Origin: Ligula intestinalis
Taxonomy: Eukaryota > Platyhelminthes > Cestoda > Diphyllobothriidea > Diphyllobothriidae
DNA: 64,000 nucleotides
NCBI GenBank assembly: GCA_036362985.1
Contig: JAYGXS010000004.1
Location: 22,474,186 to 22,538,185 of the forward strand
Direction of reading: 5' to 3'
Under the pieces are notes generated by a model that ran no database searches, was not told the origin of the DNA, and was given only the letters and a program-made list of their open reading frames with translations. Of the stretch, positions 33,087 to 44,643 are shown in pieces (the stretch's first letter is position 1; each line of letters begins with the position of its first letter). A program made the translations under genes and the position numbers.

Positions 33087-35645
33087 TCATTGCGTTTGCG
33101 CTTGATACATGTCCAGTCTACCCTTAAATACATTGACACAAGTGGAGAGGACTACCTCTTCTGGAAGAGCGTTCCACGCTGAAACTACTCTGTCGGTAAA
33201 GAAAAATTTTCTTCCGTCAATCCTTGCTTTGCCCGGGCGTAGTGTAACGGAATGCCCGCGCAAAGTTGGCGTGTTAGCCTGGACAAAGAAATCACCAGGA
33301 ACGAAACAACAATGCAGGTTATCCATGATACGGAAGGTTAATATGAGGTCCCCCCGGAGTTGTCTGTAGGTAAAGGGAAATAGGTCGAGGATTGACAGTC
33401 TACTTTCATAGGGCAATGTTCCTAGACCTTTGACCATCTGTGTCGCTCGCCTCTGGACCTTCTCTAAGACAGTACAATATTTGACAGTCCATGGTCTTCG
33501 TGCCTGAATAGCGAACTCCAGGTGCGGCCGAATGAATCTTCCAAAGATTTTGGAAAAGCTGTCTTTTTTCAAACTCCATAAAGGCTCGTCTAATCAGCTA
33601 TATCATAGATCTGGCCGACTTCGCCGCCTTCGTACAGTTCAGCGTTGGTTTGAGTGAAGAAGTTATCCACACACCCAAGTCCTTCTGACTCTCAACCTGT
33701 TGCAGCGGAGTACCATTTAAAGAATAGACTTTCGTGCAGGATACTCTACAACTGCCGATTTGAAGAAATTTACATTTACTAAAATTGAAAGGCATTAGCC
33801 AAGGCTTTGACCAGTCCTCCAGTCTGTTCAAGTTGGCTTGTAGATGGTTTTCGACTGCCGTACTTTGGACTACTTTCCATGATTTGATGTCATCGGTGAA
33901 CAAGGTGACTTCACAGTCTAGATCCCCGACAAAGTCGTTGATGAAAACGAGGAACAATACGAGACCTAAAACTGAGCCCTGTGGGATGCCACACACCACA
34001 GGTAAACCCGAGGATTGCTGGCGACCGACTTGAACTCTTTGTGACCGTCCTGTCAAAAAGTGTTGGATCCATAGGAGGAGGTTTCCGCGAACGCCTGCGC
34101 TCCGCAGCTTAAGCAGCAGGCGTTGATGAGGGATGTTATCGAATGCCTTTTTGACGTCAATGTAGATCCCATGCACCGTTTTGCCCTCATCACGTGCTTT
34201 GGTCCAGCTATCAAGCGAGAATAGCAGATTGATAAAAAAAAGGATCTACCACTGCAAAAAACCGTGTTGGACATCGAAAAGGAGGTTATTCTGCTCGAGG
34301 AACTACATCAACGCCTTCTTAATGATTTTTTCATGGTTTTGCAACAAATGGAGGTAAGGCTCACCGGCCTGTAGTTATTTACGGACGCTCGGCGTCCACT
34401 CTTCAAAAGTGGAATGATTGTCGCTGCCTTCCAATCAGATGGTAGGCAGCCCGTAACAAATGATGCCTGGAAGATTGGGGCTAGCGGCTTGGCCATTTCA
34501 GAAGCTAGCTCCTTAAACAGCTTGACCGGGATTGCATCGGGGCTTGGGGAGGTCAATTCTTTCAAATTAAGAAGCTCATTTTACACTACATTTTCGGTGA
34601 AGAGGACTGTATTAAAAGGTGGGATTGAATTGTTTTCATAAGTGTGGGATAGAAAACCGGGTTTAGTCATCTCGATGGACCGGAAGAACTGAGCGAGATG
34701 GTCAGCTTTATCCTTGTGCTCTGAGATTTTGGCACCTTCGGCAGTTCGCGGTAGGGAGATAGGATCCTTATTCCGCGTGCTCTGTCTTATATAACTGTAC
34801 AGGACTTTGGGGTTAACCATGGCTCGGTTTAACAGATCCTCTTCAAAATGCTGTCGAGCTCTGAAAATGAGACGTTTGACCCGGTTCCTCTGCTTTTTGT
34901 ACCTATTAAGAGATTCAGGTGACCTATCGATTCGGTACTTTTTAAATGGTTTTCTCTTCTTGTTAACTTCGGTTTTTTAAGGAATGATTCAGCCAGCGAG
35001 GCCTGTTCGTAAGTTTTCGGCGAGTGATAGGGCAGTGGCTAGAGATGAGGTTAAAGACGATCCCTTTGAACTGTTTCCAAGTTTCTTCAACGTTGTCGGA
35101 GAGTGTGGATGCCCAGTCTATGAAACAGAGATCATGTTTCATTTGCTCGAAATCACCACGCCAAATATTAGGATGGAGGTCTTGTGGTTCGGCAGGCAGA
35201 GAAAATAAACTGTATTCCCAGTTGATGGTAGGAGTGTTGAAGGCCCCAACAATAAGGGTATTTGGTCGCGTAGCGAGGGTTTTAAGCTCATCCAGCAATA
35301 GGGTATCGGCCTCAGAATTGTTCCTCGGTAGTCGGTAGACAGTTAAGATATCAAGGCTTTGGGAACCCGTTGTTCTTACAGTGAACCATACCGCTTCTTG
35401 GCAAGACAGATTCGCCGTCTTTTCAGAAACATACAAACCGTTCTTCACGAAGGTTGCTACGCCTCCGCTTCTTCGGTTGTCTCTGTCTTTCCGGAACAGT
35501 TGAAAGCCCGGGATTCCAATCTCGCAAATGTCAATCTGGTCTGGCAACCATGTTACTGTCAACGAAATAACATCGGGAAGGAGGTCGGAAACGTTGATCC
35601 TTAGTTCATTCATTTTTGAAAGTATACATAAATGTCAATTTTTAA
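33087..35645 (-). pseudogene. CR1-like LINE ORF2 (endonuclease + reverse transcriptase), broken
   Basis: The order is endonuclease, RT, then C-terminal domain. The AP-type endonuclease (35613-34963) has 'MNELRI', 'PDVISLTVTWLPD', 'RSGGVATFVKNGL' and 'VGAFNTPTINW', where the family has GDFN, so a catalytic Asp is Ala. RT has 'NNYRPVSLTSICCK' (34565-34308), 'YIDVKKAFDNIPH' and 'GIPQGSVLG', and 'FTDDIKSW' for the usual FADD (34176-33598). The C-terminal part has 'RRATQMVKGL' and 'DRVVSAWNALPEEVV' (33572-33087). At least four frame changes or stops separate the pieces. The protein would nick DNA and copy the element RNA at the target. It is clearly dead but close to full length. Confidence 0.9.
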
Positions 35646-35825
35646 TTCTTGCGTGGTCCATTTGTAGCCCCAACGCAGGCTACTGGAGTAGCTGCGCGGT
35701 CATGCGAATCGGTTTGGTCCACGAGGGGGCAGAATTTCTTTCGAGTATCTGGTCCTTGAAGATCACGAGATTCGGTTCTCCTTTGATTCTGCGTTCCCTC
35801 AATTCTAGAACTAGCATGCGGCGTT

Positions 35826-36719
35826 TCAGCCTGTCGGCAGGAGAGTAATCCGGCTAAAAAACACATCCTTTCTAGAGTACCTCAACCGAAAACGTCTTGA
35901 CAGTATAAGTTGTGCTTCTGCGTCGCTGGTTAGGACGATCTTTAGAGGTCGTGGTCTAGTCTGATGAGCTGAGTTTGGGCGAATCCCAAGACGAAATACC
36001 TTTTGATAAAAGATCTCCTCAGATGGTTGCAACAGCTCGTTTAGGCGCTCTTGGAATAACCCTTTGTCAGCCTTGTTTCTTTCGCTGGGTGTTTCGGCAG
36101 AGGACTCGGGTAGTCCCTGTATTATGATGCAGTTGCCCTTGTCAGGGCCGCTGCCATTAATTGGGGGTTTTCCATTATACTCCGACCACTCAGAATCCTC
36201 AAATGGTTGATTGATTGCGGGCTTTCGGTTATCCTCCGACAACTCAGAATCCTCAGATGGGCCTCACAAACTGGGAATGTCTGCTGGGACATTCGGACTT
36301 GTAACGCTCTGTGCATGGTCAACGGGGCCTTTATCCGGGGACCGCTGAGAGTGATTCGACACTACCAGAGTACAGGTCTCCTTAAATTTGGCTGTGACTA
36401 CCTTTGGATCTGATATTTGCTTGTTAAAAGAGCCCGACGGATTCTTTTTCGTAACAAGGCGACCTTCTTGTGTTGTAGCCGGTGGCCTCTTGCTCTTAGT
36501 CTTTGGCTCTTTAGGAGGCGCGACTGGACTGCTTTTTACGGGTAGCTTAGACACCACTTGTTTGTTTCCTGTGGATATGTTACGCACACCATCCATCATT
36601 CTACTACGGGTTGCTCTTTGTGTAGTTTCCTCCGAAATAAAAGACCTGTAGATAAGCTCTTTTATCTCCTTGGCTTCTAGTTCTAGCTGGTTAAATTTGG
36701 CGACTAGCATCTGGGCCAT
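35826..36719 (-). pseudogene. CR1-like LINE ORF1
   Basis: Two adjoining frames (36719-36264, 36242-35826) read MAQMLVAKFNQLELEAKEIK with a basic Lys/Pro/Ser linker, then 'NCIIIQGLPESSAET' and 'RPLKIVLTSDAEAQLIL'. The second block has the look of the RNA-binding ORF1 fold ('I..GLPES', 'RPLKI.L') common to flatworm CR1-like elements. A frameshift splits it. It sits directly upstream of ORF2 on the same strand. Confidence 0.75.
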
Positions 36720-37083
36720 TAATTGGCATTCGGAAACCGGCAGTTTTACTAGCGTCGTCTGTTTTTAATTCATTTTTTTTCAATCGGCCTTTCTTAACCT
36801 CCTTCTATTTTGGATTGTACGTGCAAAACTTCGTTTTCGTAATATTTATTCGGAGTCGACGCTAGTTGTCTCAGTAAGCAAAACGATAGCTTATGCTTAT
36901 GCTGTATACCATAAGTGATTTTGGTAACATTTTGTTTAGGTTGACCCTAGGTCGCTCATTGTATATTTTGGGTATTAAATAAGTATTTTGAAACCAAAAG
37001 TTATGAAAATATGGGATTTATACTTATTTTTGAAGTGGTGGATTTTGAGTGATCCATCTTGGAAGAGAGCGTACTTAAATGGC

Positions 37084-37300
37084 CTTTGATTATTACGTGG
37101 CCAGACGGTTTTGATGGTCATTGACTCCTGCGCTAAATGGGCTGAAGCGATTCATGCCGGAAATTCTTGTTCATCGGTGACTCCAAAGAACAATATACCA
37201 TTCGTTTTGGCCACCTCTGGAATTCCTGAATTGATCGTTTCAATCAATAATCGGGCCCACTCTGAAGCCACAAGGTCTCTGAGTGATGCCTGTTTCGATG
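37084..37300 (+). pseudogene. Ty3/gypsy-type integrase fragment
   Basis: 'MMVIDSCAKWAEAIHAG' and 'LATSGIPELIVSINNRAHS' match the integrase core, where the family has VVIDxxxKWPE and a D-N-G motif with the second catalytic Asp. Here D-N-G reads I-N-N, so the site is lost. The first catalytic Asp (VID) remains. There are no LTRs, RT or gag nearby. It is an isolated, decayed scrap of an LTR retrotransposon. Confidence 0.7.
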
Positions 37301-38256
37301 GCAAAGTAAACTCTTATATTTCGTTCTCAGGACAACTTGATTTGGATGTATTTTTGTATATGTGTCATTCCAGTTCACAGCAAGTTTTCACAAAGCGTGT
37401 CTTCTAAGGATCATAGATGCAGATCAAAATTACAACTTTTTGCATCGTTGACGATGAAGCTATCTTTGTTGGGTGTATTCCTCACTCAAGATACCATTTC
37501 CTGCAAGGCAATATCCCTAAGATGCGTATTGCATAGAAACGCTATTTGCAGGTGCGAGAGTGTGCTGTCTCTCTAACAAACCAGGAACTTAAACTGAAAT
37601 ATAAAATTTGGAAACAATATGTGTTGCGTGCCCCGGGATAGATACTTTTTAAGAAATGACTCATAGTAAAATAAAACTTTTTCCTTTCCAATTTAACTGC
37701 TGCCATCTAATTGATGTTTCTAAACTGACAAACTACCACTAATGGCACGTGGGATGGAAATCCGACTTCGCCAAATTATCTATCCTCATATTAAGATTAC
37801 ACGTGGTTTTATCTGATCTCAAATTAATAAATCAAATTAATCAAATTAATTAATTATGTTTCCGCTCATGTCTCTGACCTTTGTATTTATATCGCAAGCG
37901 TGTTCTTGCAGAAACTACTTAACAAAAATAATCGCGTTGGAACGGGCAGAAACGGCTTTTACTAGACTTTCGGCTGCTTTCTTCAATATGACCTAGGTTT
38001 GCGGCCTTGGATATTAAATCAATTTATTACTGAAAGGTGTCTCGGTAGGCACTTCTAGTCAGAACATTGCAAGCACGCCTTAAACAGCATGCAGGCTCTG
38101 TGTCCTTCTTTTATTTCAATAGCTATATCGAAGTTCCCGGGCCGAAACAGTGGACGAATCAACCGCAATCTTAATTTGAAAGTGTATTATTATCTTTTTT
38201 GCTTGTGAAATCCTTAAACTTTTACCAGTTCTTGTCCTAAAATTTTGCATTTTCAG
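37301..38256. other. Unassigned DNA before block 2 exons
   Basis: A simple repeat of ATCAAATTA/AATTAATT occurs at 37826-37856. From about 38060 the sequence is the intron preceding the 33-nt exon, similar to 42640-42823. Confidence 0.5.
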
Positions 38257-38289
38257 ACCAAACTTGCCGAACAACGAGAACGCGTCGAG
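38257..38289 (+). CDS. 33-nt micro-exon, unit 1
   Basis: Eleven codons (TKLAEQRERVE), phase 0/0, lie between 'aattttgcattttcag' and GTCAGT. It is the most diverged of three 33-nt copies. Both splice sites and length are exactly kept. Confidence 0.65.
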
Positions 38290-40076
38290 GTCAGTATGCA
38301 CCTGGGTACTGCTATATCTTTGGAAGTAATATTGGGCAATTTTGTTTTAATAAATAGACGATATGATTCCGATTTAAGAAAAACTCCCTCTCTCATTGTA
38401 CTGAGTGTAACCGGCCGTGAATACAACGCAGGAATCGTGGAGATGCCTTTACCCCCCTCCCACTTATTTAATGTACGCAAACAAAAGTTGCCGAAGCAGC
38501 AGACTTTATTGCCAAAGAACAGTATTTCCGGATGCGTCAATTGATAGTTTAATGCGGAGCACCACTACGACCGCGAAAAAAGCAGGTTTTGCGGATAAAA
38601 ATGCTTACTTTGGTTTTGAACGTTCCTTTTATGCACTAAAAAATTCAAGTTATTAAGCACGGTAACAATCTCAATTTACCAAGTCATATTTACAAAACCT
38701 GAATAGATAGTCTTTTCTTCGCTGAAATTTATGCTTCCAGATTTGTTGCAGTCAACGTATGTGAATTTAACTCAGATAAGATTTGCAATATGCGTGCGCG
38801 TACATATAAGCATGCAAAAAATAAATAGTTTTAACCATGACAAATAGATGCTCACCGACCAAAAAATAAGACATTTCCCTCTCCTAGGACCGTAGAGTGC
38901 AACAAAGATTACAACGAGCGTTCGCATGGGACCATTATTGTCGGCGAGAAAAACGCTATCAACAAAAAGACATCAGACTGGAAGGGTCATTTGTGCATTA
39001 TTAGACATACTCCGGCACCTGATGTGTTAACCAACGTTCTTAGGTCATCGAGCTTGTGCGTTTTATACACGTTTGCATCATCGTGTCCTAAATCTGTTGG
39101 TTTTCAAAAGAACACTACTAACGCTCTTTAGCATATCAGATTTCTCATGTGTTATAGGGTGGTCCGCATCCTCAAAGGCTTCCATAAACAAACAGATTTT
39201 TGATGTCTTTCATGTCCAATCTTAAAACCTATTTTACAGCTGCAGTTGCTAGGTCATTTATTCTCTGACGTGTTCTTCAGGCCTTTTCGTCAAAGCAGGC
39301 TAACTAAATGTCATTTGGAAGAACAAATAAAGCTTTGGATAACTGCACAAGGTCAAATCACTTGGTCTGTCCAGAGGTTTAACACTAGCCATCTCAGCAT
39401 GTTGGAGTAGCTGCGGTCTCACTATCCAAATATTTAAATATCCGATCTTACCTTGTATGATAGTCTCTAAAATACTGAAGTGCACTGGTCCGAATTGATT
39501 TTTAAACTATGTCAGCTCTAACGATTATTTCCCAGTTGACTACACAAACTGCCGCAATCTCTGCGAATGGCCGAGTGGATACGAACGGAAGTTCATGGTG
39601 TTAGGCATTTTTTCGTTCATGTCCATTAATGTCCACATAATATTCAGATAAATACAGCATGTTATCAACAATTCATCGCAAAACATGTTTGTTACAGTTT
39701 TGAGGTTATCTTTATGCTTCTGTTGATTTTGACTAGGCCAGGGAGGACGTCCCATTTCTGATTTACCTGAACTTCTGAGGAAAAACACTAAATTGTGTTA
39801 TTTTCCTAGGCGTGCCCATTTCACCCTTTTATCTAATTTGCTTATTATCTACCCTTCTTTTATTTCATGCTACTCAGCGTAAAGTCCTATGGTTAAATAA
39901 ATACCTAAAATTCATCTGCAGTTCAACCTAAGTTTTGAATTTGATTAAATCTGCAGCTGCAATCCTAATTTGTGCGTGCAATATCAACGAAATCAGCAGT
40001 CTCTCGGCCTTACCACATCATTTAAGAGTATTTGCCGGTGTGTGCAATTTATTTTATCATTGATTTTGCATTATAG

Positions 40077-40163
40077 CCTAACGGAAACACAGAAACTTTG
40101 GATCCCAAATCAGATAAACATCCCGAGTACTCACGCTCTTTACCAAAGCACAAACATCCGAAG
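40077..40163 (+). CDS. Micro-exon, KHKHPK type, unit 1
   Basis: This 87-nt exon (29 codons, phase 0/0) has acceptor 'tgattttgcattatag' and donor GTGTGT. It encodes PNGNTETLDPKSDKHPEYSR and ends PKHKHPK. Compared with the unit 2 copy it has a 12-nt in-frame difference in the middle, while LD.KSDK and KHKHP are kept. A length change by a multiple of three supports translation. Confidence 0.7.
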
Positions 40164-41600
40164 GTGTGTTCTAAAGCTATCAATCGAGTTTTAGCCATCA
40201 AATTCTTGTTTAGCTGCTATTTCCTATTTTCGGAATGCTGACAACAATTGAATATCCCTATCCGTTGTCAAGTTTCACAGATGTATTTAATGATCCTATT
40301 CGCTCCTGGTGCACGTACGATGCGTGGAAATATATTATCAAACGAAAAGCAAGCAATCAGGTGGTTCTGACTACTGTTAGAGCATTTAACATACAACTTT
40401 TGGATTTGGTTTGAATATGTATGTGAACATAAAAGTCAATAAATGAAAAGCAAGCTAAGTTGGGCCAAATAAAAAGAAGCATTTTTCAGAGAAATTACGC
40501 TTTGTGGCCCGCAGATCATTCTTTCGGAAGATTGCCTGGCCAGGAGTTATATAGTTGATTTCGTGTGTTGTACCCCGGGCTGCGACAGCCGACAAAATCC
40601 GGCGTATGACTTCTCCCTCTGGTGTGTGCAGAGGCTGGCGTCGGGCGCATACATAAGTTTGTGGCGTGGTAAACCTGCTAAAACGTTGACAGTCAATCTT
40701 GTTTGCGTCCGTGAAAAGTCAGATGTACTCTGTTAAAGGCAACTGAGTGACATAAGACTTTAAATTATGCTAGAATTTTGAACTTGTTACTAAAACATTT
40801 CCTTTACTTCCATATGCTACTTTGTGCACATAGAGTGCAGTATCTCTGGACTTTTCTGATTGGGCGTTTAAAAAGATTTATTTCTGCTAGATGTCATGCT
40901 CTTACAAACTTATCTAAAGCTGTGTAGTTAGGAATGCTAGTATCAGTTTAGTCCGAAAATTTTGGCATTATATTTGAATAGTAGTTGGAGTTCGACAAGA
41001 AGAGTGTACAATTGTTGGCGGAAATTCTCCAGGCAAAGGAAAAAATTATAAATTCTTCATCATGCTTAAGTGACGCATCGAAAACATCAAGTTGCCTTGA
41101 TAAAGGAACCAATTTTTTTACAAACAACCTGCACAATTTTACTTTTGCGTATGATTTTTTTTAGTCATTATTGTGTTTCCATTTGAGGATGATAATATAT
41201 ATGCTGTTTAAATTATGTATTTTTCGTCAGGTATTTTTGACTTTTATGTATTGATCTAACAGGTAATCTATCGGCATTTAGGTAGGCAACATAAAGCTTC
41301 TTCGCCGACTATAAAACATAACTCTAGATAGTATTTAACTGTATTCCCTCATATTTTAGCTTATAGAAACGCAACGCTCTCTGTCAGAAAGCTCTCTTGC
41401 AAACCCGATTGTAAGATAATTGCTTTTCCACGCTTCTAATGCACTTTTACACGGCAAATAAGAAACACTATGAGTTGCTGCTTAATAAAGTGCCAAGAAA
41501 GAAAACATGTCCATTTTCCTAAACTTCTGTTACATCCTTATTCTGGATTCAATTTTAATCTGGGTCTTAGGCTCAGGAAAACTCAGGTATGAAAGTTGTT

Positions 41601-41764
41601 TACAAAATAGGCTATTTGTCGGTGGTTTGAAACAATTTCGACTATTTCTAATACCTCAGCCAATGACGATAGCGTCAGCAGTGACGCAATAACTTACTTC
41701 GTCTGCTTCAACTGCAGACTAGGAAATTTAAATTTAATTTTATCTTTTTATCCTGAAACGATTC
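41601..41764. repeat. Direct repeat A in unit 1 intron
   Basis: The sequence from 'caaaataggctatttgtc' to 'cctgaaacgattc' recurs at 41931-42100 with moderate divergence. It resembles an old noncoding mobile sequence or a local duplication. Confidence 0.8.
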
Positions 41765-41930
41765 GTGGCACTCACATCGTGATCACGGTCTATTTGGTAA
41801 CATTCTACAAATTATTTGTGGGCGATGGTTAATTTCAAAACATAATTATTAGGTAAGGATTACTGTTAGAGGACAGGGAGCATTTTTAAACTGGGCCTTC
41901 GGCCCTGGAAAATCCAACGTGATAGGTGTT

Positions 41931-42100
41931 TTCAAAATAGGCTATTTGTCCCGAACGATGGCTGGAAACAATTTCCGCTATTTTTAATATCCCAGTCAAG
42001 GACGATAGCGTCGACAGTGACGCAATGTCTTATTTTGTCTTCTTGAACTGCTCACTGTGAGTTTTAGGCCTAATTTTGTCGATTTATTCTGAAACGAATC
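41931..42100. repeat. Direct repeat B in unit 1 intron
   Basis: Partner of 41601-41764. It includes 'gacgatagcgtc.acagtgacgcaat' and 'ttctgaaacgaatc'. Confidence 0.8.
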
Positions 42101-42823
42101 CTAAAATTGACATTTTAAAGTATAACCATTAGGTTAGGATATCTATGAAGGGACAGTGAGCTGTTTTCACTAAAAAGGCCATGGCAGTCAACAGACCGTC
42201 TTCTATCGCGCTTACTTACGAAGCCTTTGCTGAAAAGATAACTGTTAAATCCTTCGAACCCGTCTAGTTTTGAAGAATGAACGCATCGTAGAAGGACAAG
42301 TCGGCACTGTCGAAGAGATAAACATTTGCTTGTCCATTGCCATTTCTTTTGCGTTATTTGGCAGACGATTGTTGTCAAACAAATTATTTTAACTGCGCTT
42401 TATATTAAATTTTAAGCACATATTTCTTTATATTCTGTGCGTGTATTTCTGGTTCGTCACAGTGCGACTGGTCTTAATCAAACGGCCGACATGTTTATGC
42501 CCCACACTTCCGTTCAGGCTATCCAGGTTTAATAACATATGCAACCATTTTCTTTACGATTACCTAGATATGTATATTGAGGGTTAACTGCCATTTATCA
42601 CTCAACGATGCCTCGATAGCCATAGTATACGGAACTTTGTTACCACCTCTTAAGCAACGTGTGGGCTTTATGTTCTGTTTTATCTCAATAGTTACATCGA
42701 AGTTACCTGGCCGAAACTGTGGAAGAATGAACCACAATCATAATTGAAACGTGTATTTTTATCTTTTGACCGGGAATTCACTAAATTTTAACCAGATCTT
42801 TTGCGAATATTTTGCATTTTCAG

Positions 42824-42856
42824 ACCGAATACGCTGTAGCAGGAGAAGTCATCGAG
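42824..42856 (+). CDS. 33-nt micro-exon, unit 2
   Basis: Eleven codons (TEYAVAGEVIE), phase 0/0, lie between 'tattttgcattttcag' and GTCAGT. The TEYAV.GE core matches the 51-nt exons in block 1 (TEYALSDEA, TGYAVSGEM). Confidence 0.7.
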
Positions 42857-44568
42857 GTCAGTATGTGCCTGGGCACTGCTATATGTTTGATAGTTATATT
42901 GGACAATATTAGTTTGATAAATGGACGTAACTGCTGGGACTGTGATATGACTCCCACCTTAAAGATCCTTTTTTATTAGGCTGAGTGTAAAATTCAGTGA
43001 ATACAACACTGGGATTGAAGACATGTCTTTATCACCCCGCGTATTTATCATAAACAAACGTTAAATGCAATATGAAGCTGCCCGCTGCCGAAGAAACGGA
43101 CGCTTTTGCCGAAAATTAGCTTTTCCATACGTGCAAATTTATTGTTTAGTAAGGAGGACCAATAAAACCTCTGCATGATTAGAAACAAAGCAAGTTTTGA
43201 AGATAGGAAAACTTGACTTCGTTTCAAACAATTGTTTTGCGCAGTACAACACTAAAATAATTAAGCGTGGTAAAACTCTCAATCAACGAACTCAGCTCGA
43301 TAAAGAGGTGCACGCACATTTGCACGGGATCACTGTTGTAGGCGGAAATTACGATATCAGCAAATCAAAGTAGACGGGAAGAATTATATGCTTTATTGGT
43401 CGTGGTTAGTTAGGATGACACTGACTCCAAGTGTTCCAGCAGCCTTGGATTTAACCAGCGTTCTTTGGTCGTCGGGCGTGTGCGTTCTACACAGGTTTGC
43501 TGAATGGCGTCCGTAATTTGTCGAATTTCATAAGAACACTATCAACGTCTTCCAGCATTTCATCTTTCTTAGGTGTTATTTGGCTTGTCGGGATCACCAA
43601 ATGCCCTCATTAGCAAAAAACATGTATTTGACGTCGTTCAGGTGTAATTCTAATCACAGAACACTTCCGTAACGTGTAGAAGAATAAAAATATAGTTTAG
43701 TGTATTTATCACCGTTTGCGAGACAAGCCTGAGGGCAGCTTTGACCGTCCTTACGAGCTTACCCACCCCCTAACCCCCGTTTAAAAATTACTCGGGGTAA
43801 TGTTGATCTCACCTTCCAAATACTCAAGTGCACGATCTAAGAATGTATGGTAGAATTTTTGTATACTGAAAATGATTTTGCAGTGAACTGGTAAGCACTG
43901 ATTTAAAAATGATTGTGTCCCATTATTTCCCAGTTGACTACTGAATATGCCGATTTCTTTGTGAATAACCGATTTCTTGCTAACTGGATTCTGTTCAGTA
44001 TGGCACGCTATGGCTAAAGATTCGGTGATGGTTACTTTGTTTTCCCTTTATTTTGTGTTACATTATTCTTTTTTCACGTCATTTAATTGGCGTTTTTCCA
44101 TAAATATCCACGGAATCTTTCACTACTGACAGCTTTTTGTCTTCAATTCATAGCAAAACTCGTTTTGTATGATTTTTAGGTGATTTTAACATTATTTTAA
44201 TTTCTTCTTTGCCAGGAAATGCAATCCTCTTCTGAGTTATCTGAATTGCTGATGAAAAACACTCAGTATTCTTTATTTTCCTAGGCGTCCTCTGTAATCA
44301 TATGTGACGTATGCAACTTTGGATCTGATTGCTGATTGGGTGTCCTTCTTACACTTCATGCTAGTCAGCGTGCAGGATTGCCGCTAAATAAAGACTAGAA
44401 TTTCATCTGCAGTTTGACTTCAATCGCTAATTTGATCGAGTATGCACTTGTAAATGCAGATTAAACGCACAATGACAACAGACATAGCAGTCTTGGGCCT
44501 GATTACATCATTTGAGAGTATGTAATGGCGTGTATAACTTTGTTTTCATTATCGATTTTGCATTTCAG

Positions 44569-44643
44569 CCCGGACGGAAAACAGCCATTTTGGATCATAA
44601 GTCAGATAAACGTCACCATTTCCCGAAACACAAACATCCAAGG
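44569..44643 (+). CDS. Micro-exon, KHKHPK type, unit 2
   Basis: This 75-nt exon (25 codons, phase 0/0) has acceptor 'atcgattttgcatttcag' and donor GTGTGT. It begins PGRKTAILDHKSDKR and ends FPKHKHPR. It is basic and His-rich with no known domain. Confidence 0.7.

Larger units (their letters stand above)
33000..36760 (-). mobile_element. Nearly full-length CR1-like non-LTR retrotransposon
   Basis: The element is about 3.7 kb with ORF1, endonuclease, RT and a short-repeat 3' end. It lies between the two duplicated blocks, read opposite to the host exons. Target-site duplication was not identified. Confidence 0.85.
38060..42450 (+). repeat. Tandem unit 1 of block 2
   Basis: About 4.5 kb, colinear with 42640-46960. 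It contains the 33-nt exon, the 87-nt exon and shared noncoding islands ('gccgacaaaatccggcgt', 'gcagaggctggcg', 'agctctcttg.aaacc'). Confidence 0.85.

Noticed and set aside
38888..38980. Extra exon after 'ctctcctag' (reading DRRVQQRLQRAFAW)
   Set aside because: The paralogous place in unit 2 has a deletion that removes the acceptor, and an in-frame stop appears in the remaining text, so neither copy supports it.
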